Positions 24,937 to 33,632 of a DNA stretch of 42,979 nucleotides are shown in pieces (within the stretch, counting starts at the first letter, position 1; each line of letters opens with the position of its first letter). The stretch is from an uncultured Alphaproteobacteria bacterium (GTDB lineage: Bacteria; Pseudomonadota; Alphaproteobacteria; Micropepsales; Micropepsaceae): positions 1 through 42,979 of the forward strand of contig CAIUCH010000046.1 in NCBI GenBank assembly GCA_903897605.1. The letters are read 5' to 3'. A program made the position numbers and the translations under genes. The notes under the pieces are model-generated. The model saw nothing but the letters and a program-made list of their open reading frames with translations. It ran no database searches and was not told the origin of the DNA.

Positions 24937-26266
24937 TCGTCATGCCTTCGATCCGGCAGGTTGGGGCGTTGGTGCCGTAGCGGAATTGCAAGTCGCTGGC
25001 GGGCGTCAGGTGAAGGAACATGTCCTTCAGATTGCCCGCGATAGTGACTTCGGAAACCGGGAACGCGATCTGTCCATTCTCGATCCAGAATCCGGCAGCG
25101 CCGCGGCTGTAATCGCCGGTGATGCCGTTCACGCCCATGCCCATCAGTTCGGTGACGTAAAATCCCTGCTTGATATCGGCGATCAGGGCCTGGGGGGATA
25201 GCGAGCCGGCCTGCATGTAAAGATTGGTGGCGGAAGGCATGGGCGGGCCGCCGGTTCCGCGCGCGGCATGGCCCGTGGATGTGAGGCCCAGCTGTCTGGC
25301 GCTGGCGCAGTCCAGCAGCCAGGTGGTGAGCTGACCCTTGTCGATCAGCGCGCGCCGCGCGTTGGCGACGCCTTCGCCGTCGAACGGTTTGGAACGCAAG
25401 CCCCGGAGCCGGTGGGGATCGTCGATGATGGTGACATGGGGCGCGAAGATCGCGGATGCCATGCGGTCTTTGAGGAAACTGGTGCCGCGCGCCACGCTGG
25501 AGCCGGAAATCGCGCCCGCCAGATGCCCCAGCAATCCGCTCGCTTCGCGTGGATCGAACACCACCGGCACGCTCTGCGATTTTACCTTGCGGGGACTGAG
25601 CCGGCGGACGGCTTTTTCACCGGCGCTACGCCCGATGGCTTCGGCGCTTTCGAGATCAGCGGCATGACGGGCACTGGCATGATCATAATCCCGCTCCATC
25701 CCGGTGCCTTCGCCGGCGAGGACCGCGACGCCGATGCTGTGGCTGGTGCCGGCATAACGGCCAATAAAACCCGCGCTGGTGGCGAGCGCGACCGTCGAAC
25801 GCGAGAAGCTCGCGCCGCCGCCTTCGGAATTGGTGACGCCTGGAACCGCCATGCCGGCTTGCTCGGCTTCGCGGGCACGGGCGACCAGGGTTTCGGCGGC
25901 AGGTTCTTGGGGATCTTCAAGATCCAGCGCCGGAACGGTGCGCGCCAGAAGCTCGGCTGGGGCGAGGCCGGCGAATTTGTCTTCGGGCGCCAGCCGCGCC
26001 ATCGCCAGTGCACGGGGAGGCAGGGCCGCCACGGCGTCGTCGGAAAAATCGCTGGAAGAGACAAAAGCGACCCGATTGCCGACGAAAACCCGCAAGCCCA
26101 GATCGGCGCTTTCGCTGCGCTCGACATCCTCCAGCTTCCCCAGGCGATAGGAGACGCTGGCGGAGACGCTTTCCACCAGCAGAGCGTCGGCGGCATCGGC
26201 GCCTTGTTTGCGGGCTGCGGCCAATAGGGCGTCGAGGATTTTTTGGGGGTCGCGGGGCTTGGACAT
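24923..26266 (-). CDS. pmbA: TldD/PmbA (TldE)-family protein
   Basis: The 447-residue TldD/PmbA-fold protein belongs to the PmbA (TldE) branch. TldE partners TldD in a heterodimeric peptidase that trims unfolded peptides or RiPP precursors; PmbA itself lacks the HExxxH metal site, and none is visible here. Family segments include LGLRVFVGNRVAFVSSSDFS, VPVVFDPREASGLLGHLAGAISG, FDGEGVANARR, GHAARGTGGPP and VTELMGMGVNGITGDYSRGAAGFWIENG. ATG 26266 is chosen; TTG 26284 is possible. The likely partner tldD is 14 kb away in this window (40243-41664). Confidence 0.92.
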   Translation of the reverse strand: MSKPRDPQKILDALLAAARKQGADAADALLVESVSASVSYRLGKLEDVERSESADLGLRVFVGNRVAFVSSSDFSDDAVAALPPRALAMARLAPEDKFAGLAPAELLARTVPALDLEDPQEPAAETLVARAREAEQAGMAVPGVTNSEGGGASFSRSTVALATSAGFIGRYAGTSHSIGVAVLAGEGTGMERDYDHASARHAADLESAEAIGRSAGEKAVRRLSPRKVKSQSVPVVFDPREASGLLGHLAGAISGSSVARGTSFLKDRMASAIFAPHVTIIDDPHRLRGLRSKPFDGEGVANARRALIDKGQLTTWLLDCASARQLGLTSTGHAARGTGGPPMPSATNLYMQAGSLSPQALIADIKQGFYVTELMGMGVNGITGDYSRGAAGFWIENGQIAFPVSEVTIAGNLKDMFLHLTPASDLQFRYGTNAPTCRIEGMTIAGS

Positions 26267-26317
26267 GATGATCCGATGCCGCAAAGGGCACGGTCCGTCA
26301 AGCCAGGGCCGGTTTGA

Positions 26318-27358
26318 TCAGGATTTGAAGCCGAACAAGGCGGAATCGCCGCTCACCGCGTCGGTGATGTAGAGCCGCTTTTCCTTGGTGGCAAAATAGA
26401 CATGCAGATGCCGAAGCACATCCATGCCCAGAATGACGTCGGGCACCGCCACATTGCTGTCCGCTTCGCGGTGGAGACGAAGCCCCAGAGGGTCGTCCAG
26501 CTCCCTATGCCGCAAGCGGTCATGCGACGTCATCTGGTCGGGCATCAGATATATCCGCAGATCCTTGACCTGAACGCCCTCAAAATCCAGCTCGTCAAAG
26601 CGATGACCATAGGAGGTCAGGGTCCAGTCCCCACTGGTCTCGGTCAACGGCTTCATGTCGGGCGAATCCGGTGTCAAGCCGAACAACCGGTTTGCCAGCT
26701 TCATGTTCATGATCGTAAATTGCGCGCCGGTATCCATCACCGCCGTCACGGTATGGCCATTCACGGTGACGGGGAAAGTGATGAGATTATGCTTCACGTC
26801 GATCGGCACCACGGCGACGGTATCCGCCGGCCAATAAACCACGCGGCCATCGCAATGCTCCGTCGAAAAGGCGGTGAGCCTGCGGGCGCCAAAATCCATG
26901 TCGAGATCGGCATCGACAAATAGATCGGTGGAGAGCAGGCCATCATAGGGCAGCGAGGTTCCCAATTCCGGATTGGGCGACACGCCCAGCAGCAAGCCCC
27001 TCTGTTCACGCGCGCCGACGATCAGCCGCCGCACCATGGTCTTGGTGTTGGAAACATTTCCGGCCAGATCGAGGAGCCGCTGGTCCTCACTGACCCGCTG
27101 CGGCAGGTCCAGCGCCTGGACCGTCGATTTGGAGAGTTGGGTGATGCGCCCGCCGGTGTCGAGCAGGAATTTCCGGTTGCTGCTGTCGACGGTCACGGGC
27201 ACCACCATCACGGTGTGGTCGGCGGTGCTCTGCATTGGAACGGAGGTCAGAATGCGCAAGCTGGGCACGCAATCCGCCGCGTGCGCGGACAGGGCGCCAA
27301 TAATCAGCAGGGCCAATGCTGCCGACGAACGCACAAGGACTGCGGCTGCGTTTTTCAC
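26318..27358 (-). CDS. Exported retropepsin-like aspartic protease with two DTG motifs (copy 1)
   Basis: The protein is about 346 residues from GTG 27358, with a clear signal peptide ending SAHA-A near residue 27. It carries two aspartic-protease lobes in one chain: DTG at 67-69 (FLLDTGG) and DTG at 209-211 (AVMDTGA). Retropepsins normally have one lobe and dimerise; here a single chain could form the full active site, as in pepsin. Cys30 and Cys169, conserved in the neighbour, may form a disulfide. HCDGRVVYWP and ILGMDVLRHLHVYFATKEKRLY are shared with copy 2. GTG 27424, overlapping the copy 2 stop, is an alternative start that would give an unusually long N-terminus. Substrate unknown. Confidence 0.85.
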   Translation of the reverse strand: MKNAAAVLVRSSAALALLIIGALSAHAADCVPSLRILTSVPMQSTADHTVMVVPVTVDSSNRKFLLDTGGRITQLSKSTVQALDLPQRVSEDQRLLDLAGNVSNTKTMVRRLIVGAREQRGLLLGVSPNPELGTSLPYDGLLSTDLFVDADLDMDFGARRLTAFSTEHCDGRVVYWPADTVAVVPIDVKHNLITFPVTVNGHTVTAVMDTGAQFTIMNMKLANRLFGLTPDSPDMKPLTETSGDWTLTSYGHRFDELDFEGVQVKDLRIYLMPDQMTSHDRLRHRELDDPLGLRLHREADSNVAVPDVILGMDVLRHLHVYFATKEKRLYITDAVSGDSALFGFKS

Positions 27359-27420
27359 TGGACCATCATAGGCCAGCCGAGAGCGGGGAGCAAAGGCAGG
27401 ACACCGTAAAGCCAAGAAAA

Positions 27421-28428
27421 TCACTTCGCGAGTGCAGCGACCGGCTTGAACAGAACAGATTCGCCCGGCGTTGCCTCGGTGACGTAGAGTCTCGATTCCC
27501 GTTTGGCGATGTAAATGTGCAGGTGCTGCAAGATGTCCATCCCGATGATCATGTCGGCACTGAGGCGATTTTCTTCGTCGTCCCTGTGTTCGGCGCGGCT
27601 TGCCAGTGTCGCGTCGTCCGTCTTCCCGCCTCCGAATTTCAGCGGCTGGATGACGACCAGCGGATTCTGAACCGTGACGCCGTCAAAGGAAAGGCTGGAG
27701 AATCGGCGCGGATAGATCTGCCTGTCAGGAACGTCCTTGGGCACGTCGCCGGCAGAAGGCGCGTCGGGAGAAAAATTCAACTTTGTCCGCGCCCGTGACA
27801 AAATCATACTGGTGTAAGGCGCGCCGGTATCGATCGTCGCACGCAGGGGATGACCGTCCAGCATCACCGGCACGTCCAGATGGCTCCGCTCAAGCGTAAT
27901 CGGGATGACGGACAGAACCTGGTGCGGCCAATAAACGACCCTGCCTTCGCAATGGTCCGCTGAAAAGAAATTCACACGCTCCGCGCCAAAATCGAAGTCG
28001 ATATCGTCATGCAGGAACATTCCGGTGGCAAGAATCCCGTCGAAAGGCACTTGATCTTCCGGATGGCCGAAATTCCCCATCACTTGAAGCTGTACCCGAC
28101 TGTTCTTGGCATTGCCAAGGATCACTTCATGAACCTGCACGAAGGAATCGGAATCTTCGCCGTAAAGGTTGGAGGTGACGTAATTGCTCCGATATTGCGG
28201 AATACCCAATTGCTTGACAGTGGCTTGTGAGACCGCGCTGAAGCCGCCGCCGGTATCGATAACAAATTTCTTTTCCAAACCGTTCAAGGTGATCGGCACC
28301 ACGATCTGGTTGGTGGCCCCCAGCGGCATCATCTTGACCGTGTTTTCGATCCGCAGTGGGGAGCAGTCCGCCGCCTGGACAATTTGGACCGAGCCGAGCA
28401 CCAATAATGCCGCCAAAATCGCGCGCAT
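27421..28428 (-). CDS. Exported retropepsin-like aspartic protease with two DTG motifs (copy 2)
   Basis: The 335-residue paralogue of the next gene downstream has a signal peptide with a cleavage site near VQA-A (about residue 19-20). The two catalytic motifs are DTG 58-60 (FVIDTGG) and DTG 200-202 (ATIDTGA). Cys22 and Cys160 match the pair in copy 1, as do HCEGRVVYWP (159-168) and the C-terminal IIGMDILQHLHIYIAKRESRLY. Divergence between the copies is substantial outside these blocks, so the duplication is old. ATG 28428 has GGGGA upstream. It follows ubiD by 78 bp on the same strand, with a TATACT (28460-28455) that could be a -10 element. Function is unknown beyond probable periplasmic or secreted proteolysis. 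Confidence 0.87.
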   Translation of the reverse strand: MRAILAALLVLGSVQIVQAADCSPLRIENTVKMMPLGATNQIVVPITLNGLEKKFVIDTGGGFSAVSQATVKQLGIPQYRSNYVTSNLYGEDSDSFVQVHEVILGNAKNSRVQLQVMGNFGHPEDQVPFDGILATGMFLHDDIDFDFGAERVNFFSADHCEGRVVYWPHQVLSVIPITLERSHLDVPVMLDGHPLRATIDTGAPYTSMILSRARTKLNFSPDAPSAGDVPKDVPDRQIYPRRFSSLSFDGVTVQNPLVVIQPLKFGGGKTDDATLASRAEHRDDEENRLSADMIIGMDILQHLHIYIAKRESRLYVTEATPGESVLFKPVAALAK

Positions 28429-28506
28429 CGAATTTCCCCGTTATGCCCTAGGAGAGTATAATCTTTGATTGTCCTAAATCTATCGCTGCACGTGAGGGTT
28501 GAGGCG

Positions 28507-30033
28507 CTATTTCCAGACCGGTTTTCCCGAACCGGGCAGGCCCAGGCGCGGCCATTTTTCCGAGACGGTGCGGATAACGTTCTGATCCATCGCGATCTTG
28601 CGGCCCCATTCGCGGTGGGTTTCCGGCGGCAGCTTGTTGGTGGCGTCCAGCCCGATCTTGGAGCCCAGCCCGGATTCCGGCGAGGCAAAATCGAGATAAT
28701 CGATCGGCGTGTTCTCGATCACGGTGATGTCGCGGGCGGGATCCATGCGGGTGGAGATCGCCCACATCACGTCCTTCCAGTCGCGGGCATTGATGTCGTC
28801 GTCGACCACGATCACCCATTTGGTGTACATGAACTGGCGAAGATACGACCACACCGCCATCATCACCCGCTTGGCATGGCCGGGAAACGCTTTCTTCATG
28901 CTGACCACGGCGATGCGATAGCTGCATCCTTCGGGCGGCAGCCAGAAATCCACAATCTCGGGAAATTGCTGGCGGATCAGCGGCACGAACACTTCGTTCA
29001 GGGCTTCGCCCAGAATCGAAGGCTCGTCGGGCGGCCGTGACGTGTAGGTGGACAGATAGATTGGATTTTTCCGCATGGTGATGGCGGTGACGGTGAAGAC
29101 GGGAAACTGCTCCACCGAATTGTAGTAGCCGGTATGATCGCCATAGGGGCCTTCGTCGCGATAATCGGCCAGCGAGACTTCACCCTCGATCACGATCTCG
29201 GCCTCGGCGGGTACTTTCAGCGGCTGGGACACGCAATCGGCCAGCACCATGGCTTGTCCGCGCAGCAGGCCGGCGAACTGATATTCCGACAAAGTCTCCG
29301 GCACTGGCGTCACCGCCGCCAGGATGATGCCGGGATCGGCGCCTAGCACCACGGCGGCAGGCAGGGGAGCGGTTTTTTCCTTGGCCCAACGCTGATGGTG
29401 CTGCGCCCCACCGCGATGCTTGAGCCAGCGCATCACCGTCTGGTTCTTGTTCAGCACCTGCATGCGATAGATGCCGAGATTGTAATTGTCTTCTCGCGCA
29501 TTGCCGGGTCCCTTGGTCACCACCAGCGGCCAAGTGATGAGGGGTGCCGGTTCGCCCGGCCAGCAGGTCTGCACGGGCAGTTTCGACAAATCGATGTCAT
29601 CGCCGCGCCAGATGATGTCCTGACAGGGCGGTTTCGAAACCGTTTTGGGTTTCATGGATAATATGGTTTTGACCAGCGGCAGCAGCGAAGCGGCTTCGCC
29701 GAGAGAGCGCGGCGGTTCGGGCTGACGCAGCTGTGCCAGGAGCTCGCCGACCTCGCGCAGGTCCATCGCGCTGGTGCGTTCCTTGCCGCCCATGGTCACG
29801 CCCATGGCGACGCGCTTGACGGTGCCGAAAAGATTGACCAGCACCGGCATGTCGCTGGGGCTGCCATCGGCCTTGATGGGTTTTTCGAACATCACCGCCG
29901 GGCCGCCTTCGGCAATCAGCCGCGTCTGGATCTCGGTCATCTCCAGCACGGTGGAGACCGGTTCCGTCACCCGCACCAGTTCGCCTGCCGCTTCAAGCCG
30001 GGCGATGAAATCCCGTAAGGACCGGTACGCCAT
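28507..30033 (-). CDS. ubiD: UbiD-family decarboxylase (4-hydroxy-3-polyprenylbenzoate decarboxylase)
   Basis: UbiD decarboxylates the prenylated 4-hydroxybenzoate in ubiquinone synthesis using prenylated FMN made by UbiX. The 508-residue protein shows [22 protein letters not shown] at the N-terminus, the prFMN-binding region around [12 protein letters not shown], and [23 protein letters not shown], which carries conserved acidic residues. The C-terminal PPETHREWG segment is typical of the UbiD subgroup. It starts 5 bp after the stop of the amino-acid permease gene, so it may be co-transcribed with it. No ubiX is visible. ubiA lies 3.6 kb upstream on the same strand. Confidence 0.94.
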   Translation of the reverse strand: MAYRSLRDFIARLEAAGELVRVTEPVSTVLEMTEIQTRLIAEGGPAVMFEKPIKADGSPSDMPVLVNLFGTVKRVAMGVTMGGKERTSAMDLREVGELLAQLRQPEPPRSLGEAASLLPLVKTILSMKPKTVSKPPCQDIIWRGDDIDLSKLPVQTCWPGEPAPLITWPLVVTKGPGNAREDNYNLGIYRMQVLNKNQTVMRWLKHRGGAQHHQRWAKEKTAPLPAAVVLGADPGIILAAVTPVPETLSEYQFAGLLRGQAMVLADCVSQPLKVPAEAEIVIEGEVSLADYRDEGPYGDHTGYYNSVEQFPVFTVTAITMRKNPIYLSTYTSRPPDEPSILGEALNEVFVPLIRQQFPEIVDFWLPPEGCSYRIAVVSMKKAFPGHAKRVMMAVWSYLRQFMYTKWVIVVDDDINARDWKDVMWAISTRMDPARDITVIENTPIDYLDFASPESGLGSKIGLDATNKLPPETHREWGRKIAMDQNVIRTVSEKWPRLGLPGSGKPVWK

Positions 30034-30038
30034 GAAAC

Positions 30039-31490
30039 TCAGCTTTCGTCAGACACGGACCATTTGGATGGCGCTGCATGCCGGATGCCGTAGACGAAGT
30101 AAATGACAAAGCCGATCGCGGTCCACACCACCAGCCGCACCCAGGTGCCATTGGAGAGGCTGAACATCATGACACCGCAAGTGGCGATTCCCGCCGGCGC
30201 CACGAACCAAACCCAGGGGGTGCGGAACTTGCGCCGGATCTTGGGCGCGGATCTGCGCAGGATCAGGATTCCGACGCAGACCGAAATGAATGCCATCAAG
30301 GTGCCGATGGAAACCAGATCGGCCAACAGATCGAGCGGAAAGACCGCCGCGATGATCGCGCCGACGACACCGATGATGATGGTGCACAGATGCGGCGTAC
30401 GGAAACGCGGATGCACCTTGGCGAAGGCGGGCGGCAGAAAACCGTCGCGCGCCATGCCATAGAAGACGCGGCTCTGGCCATACATCGATCCGAAGGCCAC
30501 CGAGATCAGGCCGGCAATGGCGGCGATATTGACGGGGAACACCAGCCAAGTCAGGTCGGGATTGCGTTCCAGGGCAAACGATACAGGGTCCGCGACATCA
30601 AGCAGGTGATAATCGATGATCCCGATCAGCACGACCGACATCAACATATACAGCACGGTGCAGACCGCCAGCGCCGCCAGGATGCTGATCGAGACGTCGC
30701 GTTCGGGATTGCGGGTTTCCTGCGCCGCCACCGACACGGTTTCGAAGCCGACATAGGCGAAGAATATGGTGCCCGATGCGGCCAGCACGCCCGACGGGCC
30801 GAAATGTCCCCACACGCCGGTATTGGGCGGAATGAAGGGGTGCAAATTGGCCATGTGCACATGCGGCAGGCCGAACATGATCACGACGGCGACGATGCCG
30901 ACCTTGACCACAACCATGACGGCGTTGAAGCGGGCGGATTCGCTGATGCCGATCACCAGGATGACGGTGATGGCCAGCATGATCAGGAATGCCGGCAGGT
31001 TCATTACCGCGCCTGTCCAATGCAGGTCGGAAATTCCGGTGCCCGCGAAGGGTGCGTTGGCCCAGGCGGCAGGATAGCTGATGCCAAAGCCGTTCAACAG
31101 GCTGAGGAAATAGCCGGACCATCCCGCGGCAACCGTGGATGCCGAGACGCCGAACTCCAACACCATGTTCCAGCCAATGAACCAGGCCATCGTTCGGCCC
31201 ATCGTGGCGTAGGTATAGGTATAGGCGCTGCCGGCTTGCGGGATCATCGCCGCAAGCTCGGCATAGCAAAGCGCGGCGAAGAAACAGCCGGTCGCCGCGA
31301 TCAGGAAAGACAGCAAGACCGCCGGGCCAGCATGCTGCGCGGAGACCGTGCCGGCGATGACAAAGATGCCGGCGCCGATCGTGGCGCCGATCCCGATCAG
31401 CGTCAGATGGACGGGACCGAGGGCGCGATGAAGTTTGACCTCGTCGGCAACGACCGGGTCTGGGATCAGCAGCTCCGCGGCTTCACTCAC
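30039..31490 (-). CDS. APC-superfamily amino acid permease (copy 1)
   Basis: The 483-residue membrane protein has about 12 helices. The APC signature at the N-terminus is [27 protein letters not shown], with the substrate-contact GAG in helix 1; [21 protein letters not shown] is helix 3, and [23 protein letters not shown] is helix 6. This matches the cationic amino-acid transporter (CAT)/YfnA-like subgroup. Substrate is not predictable. The start is GTG 31490 with AGGA about eight bases upstream; no ATG is available. It begins 4 bp after the stop of a close paralogue and ends 5 bp before ubiD. Confidence 0.9.
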   Translation of the reverse strand: MSEAAELLIPDPVVADEVKLHRALGPVHLTLIGIGATIGAGIFVIAGTVSAQHAGPAVLLSFLIAATGCFFAALCYAELAAMIPQAGSAYTYTYATMGRTMAWFIGWNMVLEFGVSASTVAAGWSGYFLSLLNGFGISYPAAWANAPFAGTGISDLHWTGAVMNLPAFLIMLAITVILVIGISESARFNAVMVVVKVGIVAVVIMFGLPHVHMANLHPFIPPNTGVWGHFGPSGVLAASGTIFFAYVGFETVSVAAQETRNPERDVSISILAALAVCTVLYMLMSVVLIGIIDYHLLDVADPVSFALERNPDLTWLVFPVNIAAIAGLISVAFGSMYGQSRVFYGMARDGFLPPAFAKVHPRFRTPHLCTIIIGVVGAIIAAVFPLDLLADLVSIGTLMAFISVCVGILILRRSAPKIRRKFRTPWVWFVAPAGIATCGVMMFSLSNGTWVRLVVWTAIGFVIYFVYGIRHAAPSKWSVSDES

Positions 31491-31494
31491 GCGA

Positions 31495-32934
31495 TTATTC
31501 CTGCGCCAGATTTTTCACAACATATTTGCTCGGCTTGGCGTGCTTGGAGGAATAGAAATAATAAACCACCAGCCCGATCGCGGTCCAAATAGCGAGCCTG
31601 AGCCAGGTATCGAGCGGCAGGAAGGCCATCATGAACAGGCACATGCCGATGCCCAGCGGCGCCGTGACCCAGACCAGCGGCGTGCGGAACGGGCGCTTGG
31701 CGTGGGGCGCGCGGACACGCAAGACCATCACGCCGACACAGACGATGGCGAAGGCCGCCAAGGTGCCGATCGAGACCAGTTGACCCAGGATATCCAGCGG
31801 CAGAAACCCGGCCAGCATCGCCGAAAAGATGCCGGTGATGATCGAGCTCTTATACGGGGTGCGAAAGCGCGGATGGATCTTGTGAAAGGCCTCCGGAATC
31901 ATGCCGTCGCGTCCCATGGCATAGAAGATGCGCGATTGCGCCAGAAGCAGCACCAGCACCACCGAGGCCAGGCCGACAACGGCACCAATGTTGACATACT
32001 GGGTCAACCAGCGCGTGCCGGGCAGGGCTTCGACTGCCTGGCTCACCGGATGGGCGACGTTCAAGGTCTGATACGGCGCGATGCCCGTCAGCACATAAGA
32101 CATCACCATGTAGAGCGCGGTGCAGATCAACAGCGAGCCCAGCATGCCCAAGGGAATGTCGCGTTGCGGATTCTTGGCTTCTTGGGCCGCCACGCTGACC
32201 GCGTCGAATCCGATATAGGAGAAGAACAGCACGCCGGTGGCGCGGAACACGCCGGTCCATCCGAAATGCCCGATCCCGCCGGTGCTCGGCGGCACGAAGG
32301 GCGTGTGATTGGCGGGCACGATGTAGGAATAGCAGGCAAAGATCACCACCAGCACGATGGTGAGCTTGATCGCCACCATGACGTTGTTGAAATTGGCCGA
32401 AGCCTTAACGCCGATCACCAGGATGGAGGTGATGAAACCGATCAGGATCACCGCCGGAAGATTGATGATCGAGCCGGTGGTGGTGAAATTGTTCAAACTC
32501 TGCATTGCGATGGGTGCGCCGTTGAACATGGCGGGGATCGGCATGCCGATATGCGACATGAAATCGTTGAAATAGCCCGACCAGCCCACCGCGACGGTGG
32601 AGGAAGCGGCGAGATATTCCAACACCAGATTCCAGCCGATGACCCAGGCGACGAATTTTCCCAAAGTGGCATAGGTGTAGGTGTAGGCGCTGCCCGCCAC
32701 TGGGATCATGCTGGCGAATTCGGAATAGCAAAGGCCCGCGAACAGACAGCCTAGCCCGGCGATGGCGAAGGAATAGACCACACCCGGACCGGCATAGGTG
32801 GCGGCGGCCTGACCGGTGAGGACGAAAATGCCGGCGCCGATGATGCAGCCGATGCCAAGCGAGATCAGATGGATCGGACCCAGCGACCGTTTGAGATCGC
32901 CTTCATCGGTTGGATTTTCCGGAATATCCGCCAT
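31495..32934 (-). CDS. APC-superfamily amino acid permease (copy 2)
   Basis: The 479-residue paralogue of the next downstream gene has the same 12-helix plan and motifs: [56 protein letters not shown], and FFSYIGFDAVSVAAQEAKNPQRD. The C-terminus ends SSKHAKPSKYVVKN, parallel to [10 protein letters not shown] in copy 1, indicating tandem duplication. ATG 32934 is preceded by AGGGGGA; the open frame extends upstream but without resemblance to the family. The gap to copy 1 is 4 bp. Different residues in the substrate helices suggest that the two have different or complementary substrates. Confidence 0.9.
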   Translation of the reverse strand: MADIPENPTDEGDLKRSLGPIHLISLGIGCIIGAGIFVLTGQAAATYAGPGVVYSFAIAGLGCLFAGLCYSEFASMIPVAGSAYTYTYATLGKFVAWVIGWNLVLEYLAASSTVAVGWSGYFNDFMSHIGMPIPAMFNGAPIAMQSLNNFTTTGSIINLPAVILIGFITSILVIGVKASANFNNVMVAIKLTIVLVVIFACYSYIVPANHTPFVPPSTGGIGHFGWTGVFRATGVLFFSYIGFDAVSVAAQEAKNPQRDIPLGMLGSLLICTALYMVMSYVLTGIAPYQTLNVAHPVSQAVEALPGTRWLTQYVNIGAVVGLASVVLVLLLAQSRIFYAMGRDGMIPEAFHKIHPRFRTPYKSSIITGIFSAMLAGFLPLDILGQLVSIGTLAAFAIVCVGVMVLRVRAPHAKRPFRTPLVWVTAPLGIGMCLFMMAFLPLDTWLRLAIWTAIGLVVYYFYSSKHAKPSKYVVKNLAQE

Positions 32935-32984
32935 GCATGTCCCCCTATTGACTGGGGCACTGTGACAGAGCCGCGACGCTTCGC

Positions 32985-33632
32985 CTAGTCCCGGTGATCG
33001 GTCCGATTTAGGCGCCAGACGCCAGTCTCCCGAATCTCCCGATCTTCGAGTTCGCGCGTGGTGGGGACGCAATAGGCGGCAAGTTGCGTGAGGCCGATTT
33101 TGGGAAAATAGGAACGGCCGGGATCGCCGAGCAAAATGTCAGCCCGCGCGCGTGTCAGCCACGCCATCAAGCGTTCCGCCAATGGCCGCTCGTAACACAT
33201 GTCGCCGACCAGGATGAGGTCGAACGGTCCGTCGCTTCCGATCACATCGTCGATTATGGTTTCTATCGTAACGCGATTGGCCGTCGCGTTGCGTGTGATC
33301 GCGGCGATTGCGAACGGATCGATGTCGGCGGCAATCACACGCAAGGCGCCGGCCTTCGCGGCCGCGATTCCCACCAGGCCGGAACCGGCGCCGAAATCCA
33401 GCACGCGCTTGCCGGTTGCGATTTCGGGATGGTCAAGCACATAACGCGCCAGGGCCTGCCCGCCCGCCCAGGCGAACGCCCAATAGGGTGGCGGCACGCC
33501 GATCTGTGCCAACTCTTCTTCTGTCTTGCGCCAGAGCGGTATGACTTCGCTGGCCAGATGCAATTTGATTTCCGGCACCAGCGGGGGCGCAAGAAGCTGG
33601 CTATTGTCGCGGACGAAAGCGTCTGGATTCAT
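32985..33632 (-). CDS. Class I SAM-dependent methyltransferase, NNT1/EFM7/ETFBKMT-like (COG3897)
   Basis: The 215-residue Rossmann-fold methyltransferase has motif I VLDFGAGSGLVGIAA (78-91), the following acidic residue in AADIDPF (101-107), and LILVGDMCYE (139-148) as the post-II/IV region. The upstream segment PPPYWAFAWAGGQALARYVLD is characteristic of lysine or N-terminal protein methyltransferases such as ETFBKMT, so a protein substrate is more likely than a small molecule; this is inference. ATG 33632 overlaps the ubiA stop (ATGA), so it is coupled to ubiA. A longer upstream frame exists but overlaps ubiA coding sequence. Confidence 0.85.
   Translation of the reverse strand: MNPDAFVRDNSQLLAPPLVPEIKLHLASEVIPLWRKTEEELAQIGVPPPYWAFAWAGGQALARYVLDHPEIATGKRVLDFGAGSGLVGIAAAKAGALRVIAADIDPFAIAAITRNATANRVTIETIIDDVIGSDGPFDLILVGDMCYERPLAERLMAWLTRARADILLGDPGRSYFPKIGLTQLAAYCVPTTRELEDREIRETGVWRLNRTDHRD

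Noticed and set aside
27358..27424. Upstream GTG 27424 as the start of protease copy 1
   Set aside because: It overlaps the previous stop neatly, but it puts 22 extra residues including several charged ones before a textbook signal peptide; GTG 27358 is preferred, without certainty.
28455..28460. TATACT as -10 element of the protease copy 2 gene
   Set aside because: The hexamer is good, but no acceptable -35 lies at 16-18 bp; noted in the gene entry rather than called as a promoter.
30078..32754. Two long plus-strand frames (30078-31592 and 31435-32754) opposite the permeases
   Set aside because: Their compositions are extreme (Asp, His, Gln, Arg repeats) and mirror membrane-helix codons on the real strand; no family resemblance.
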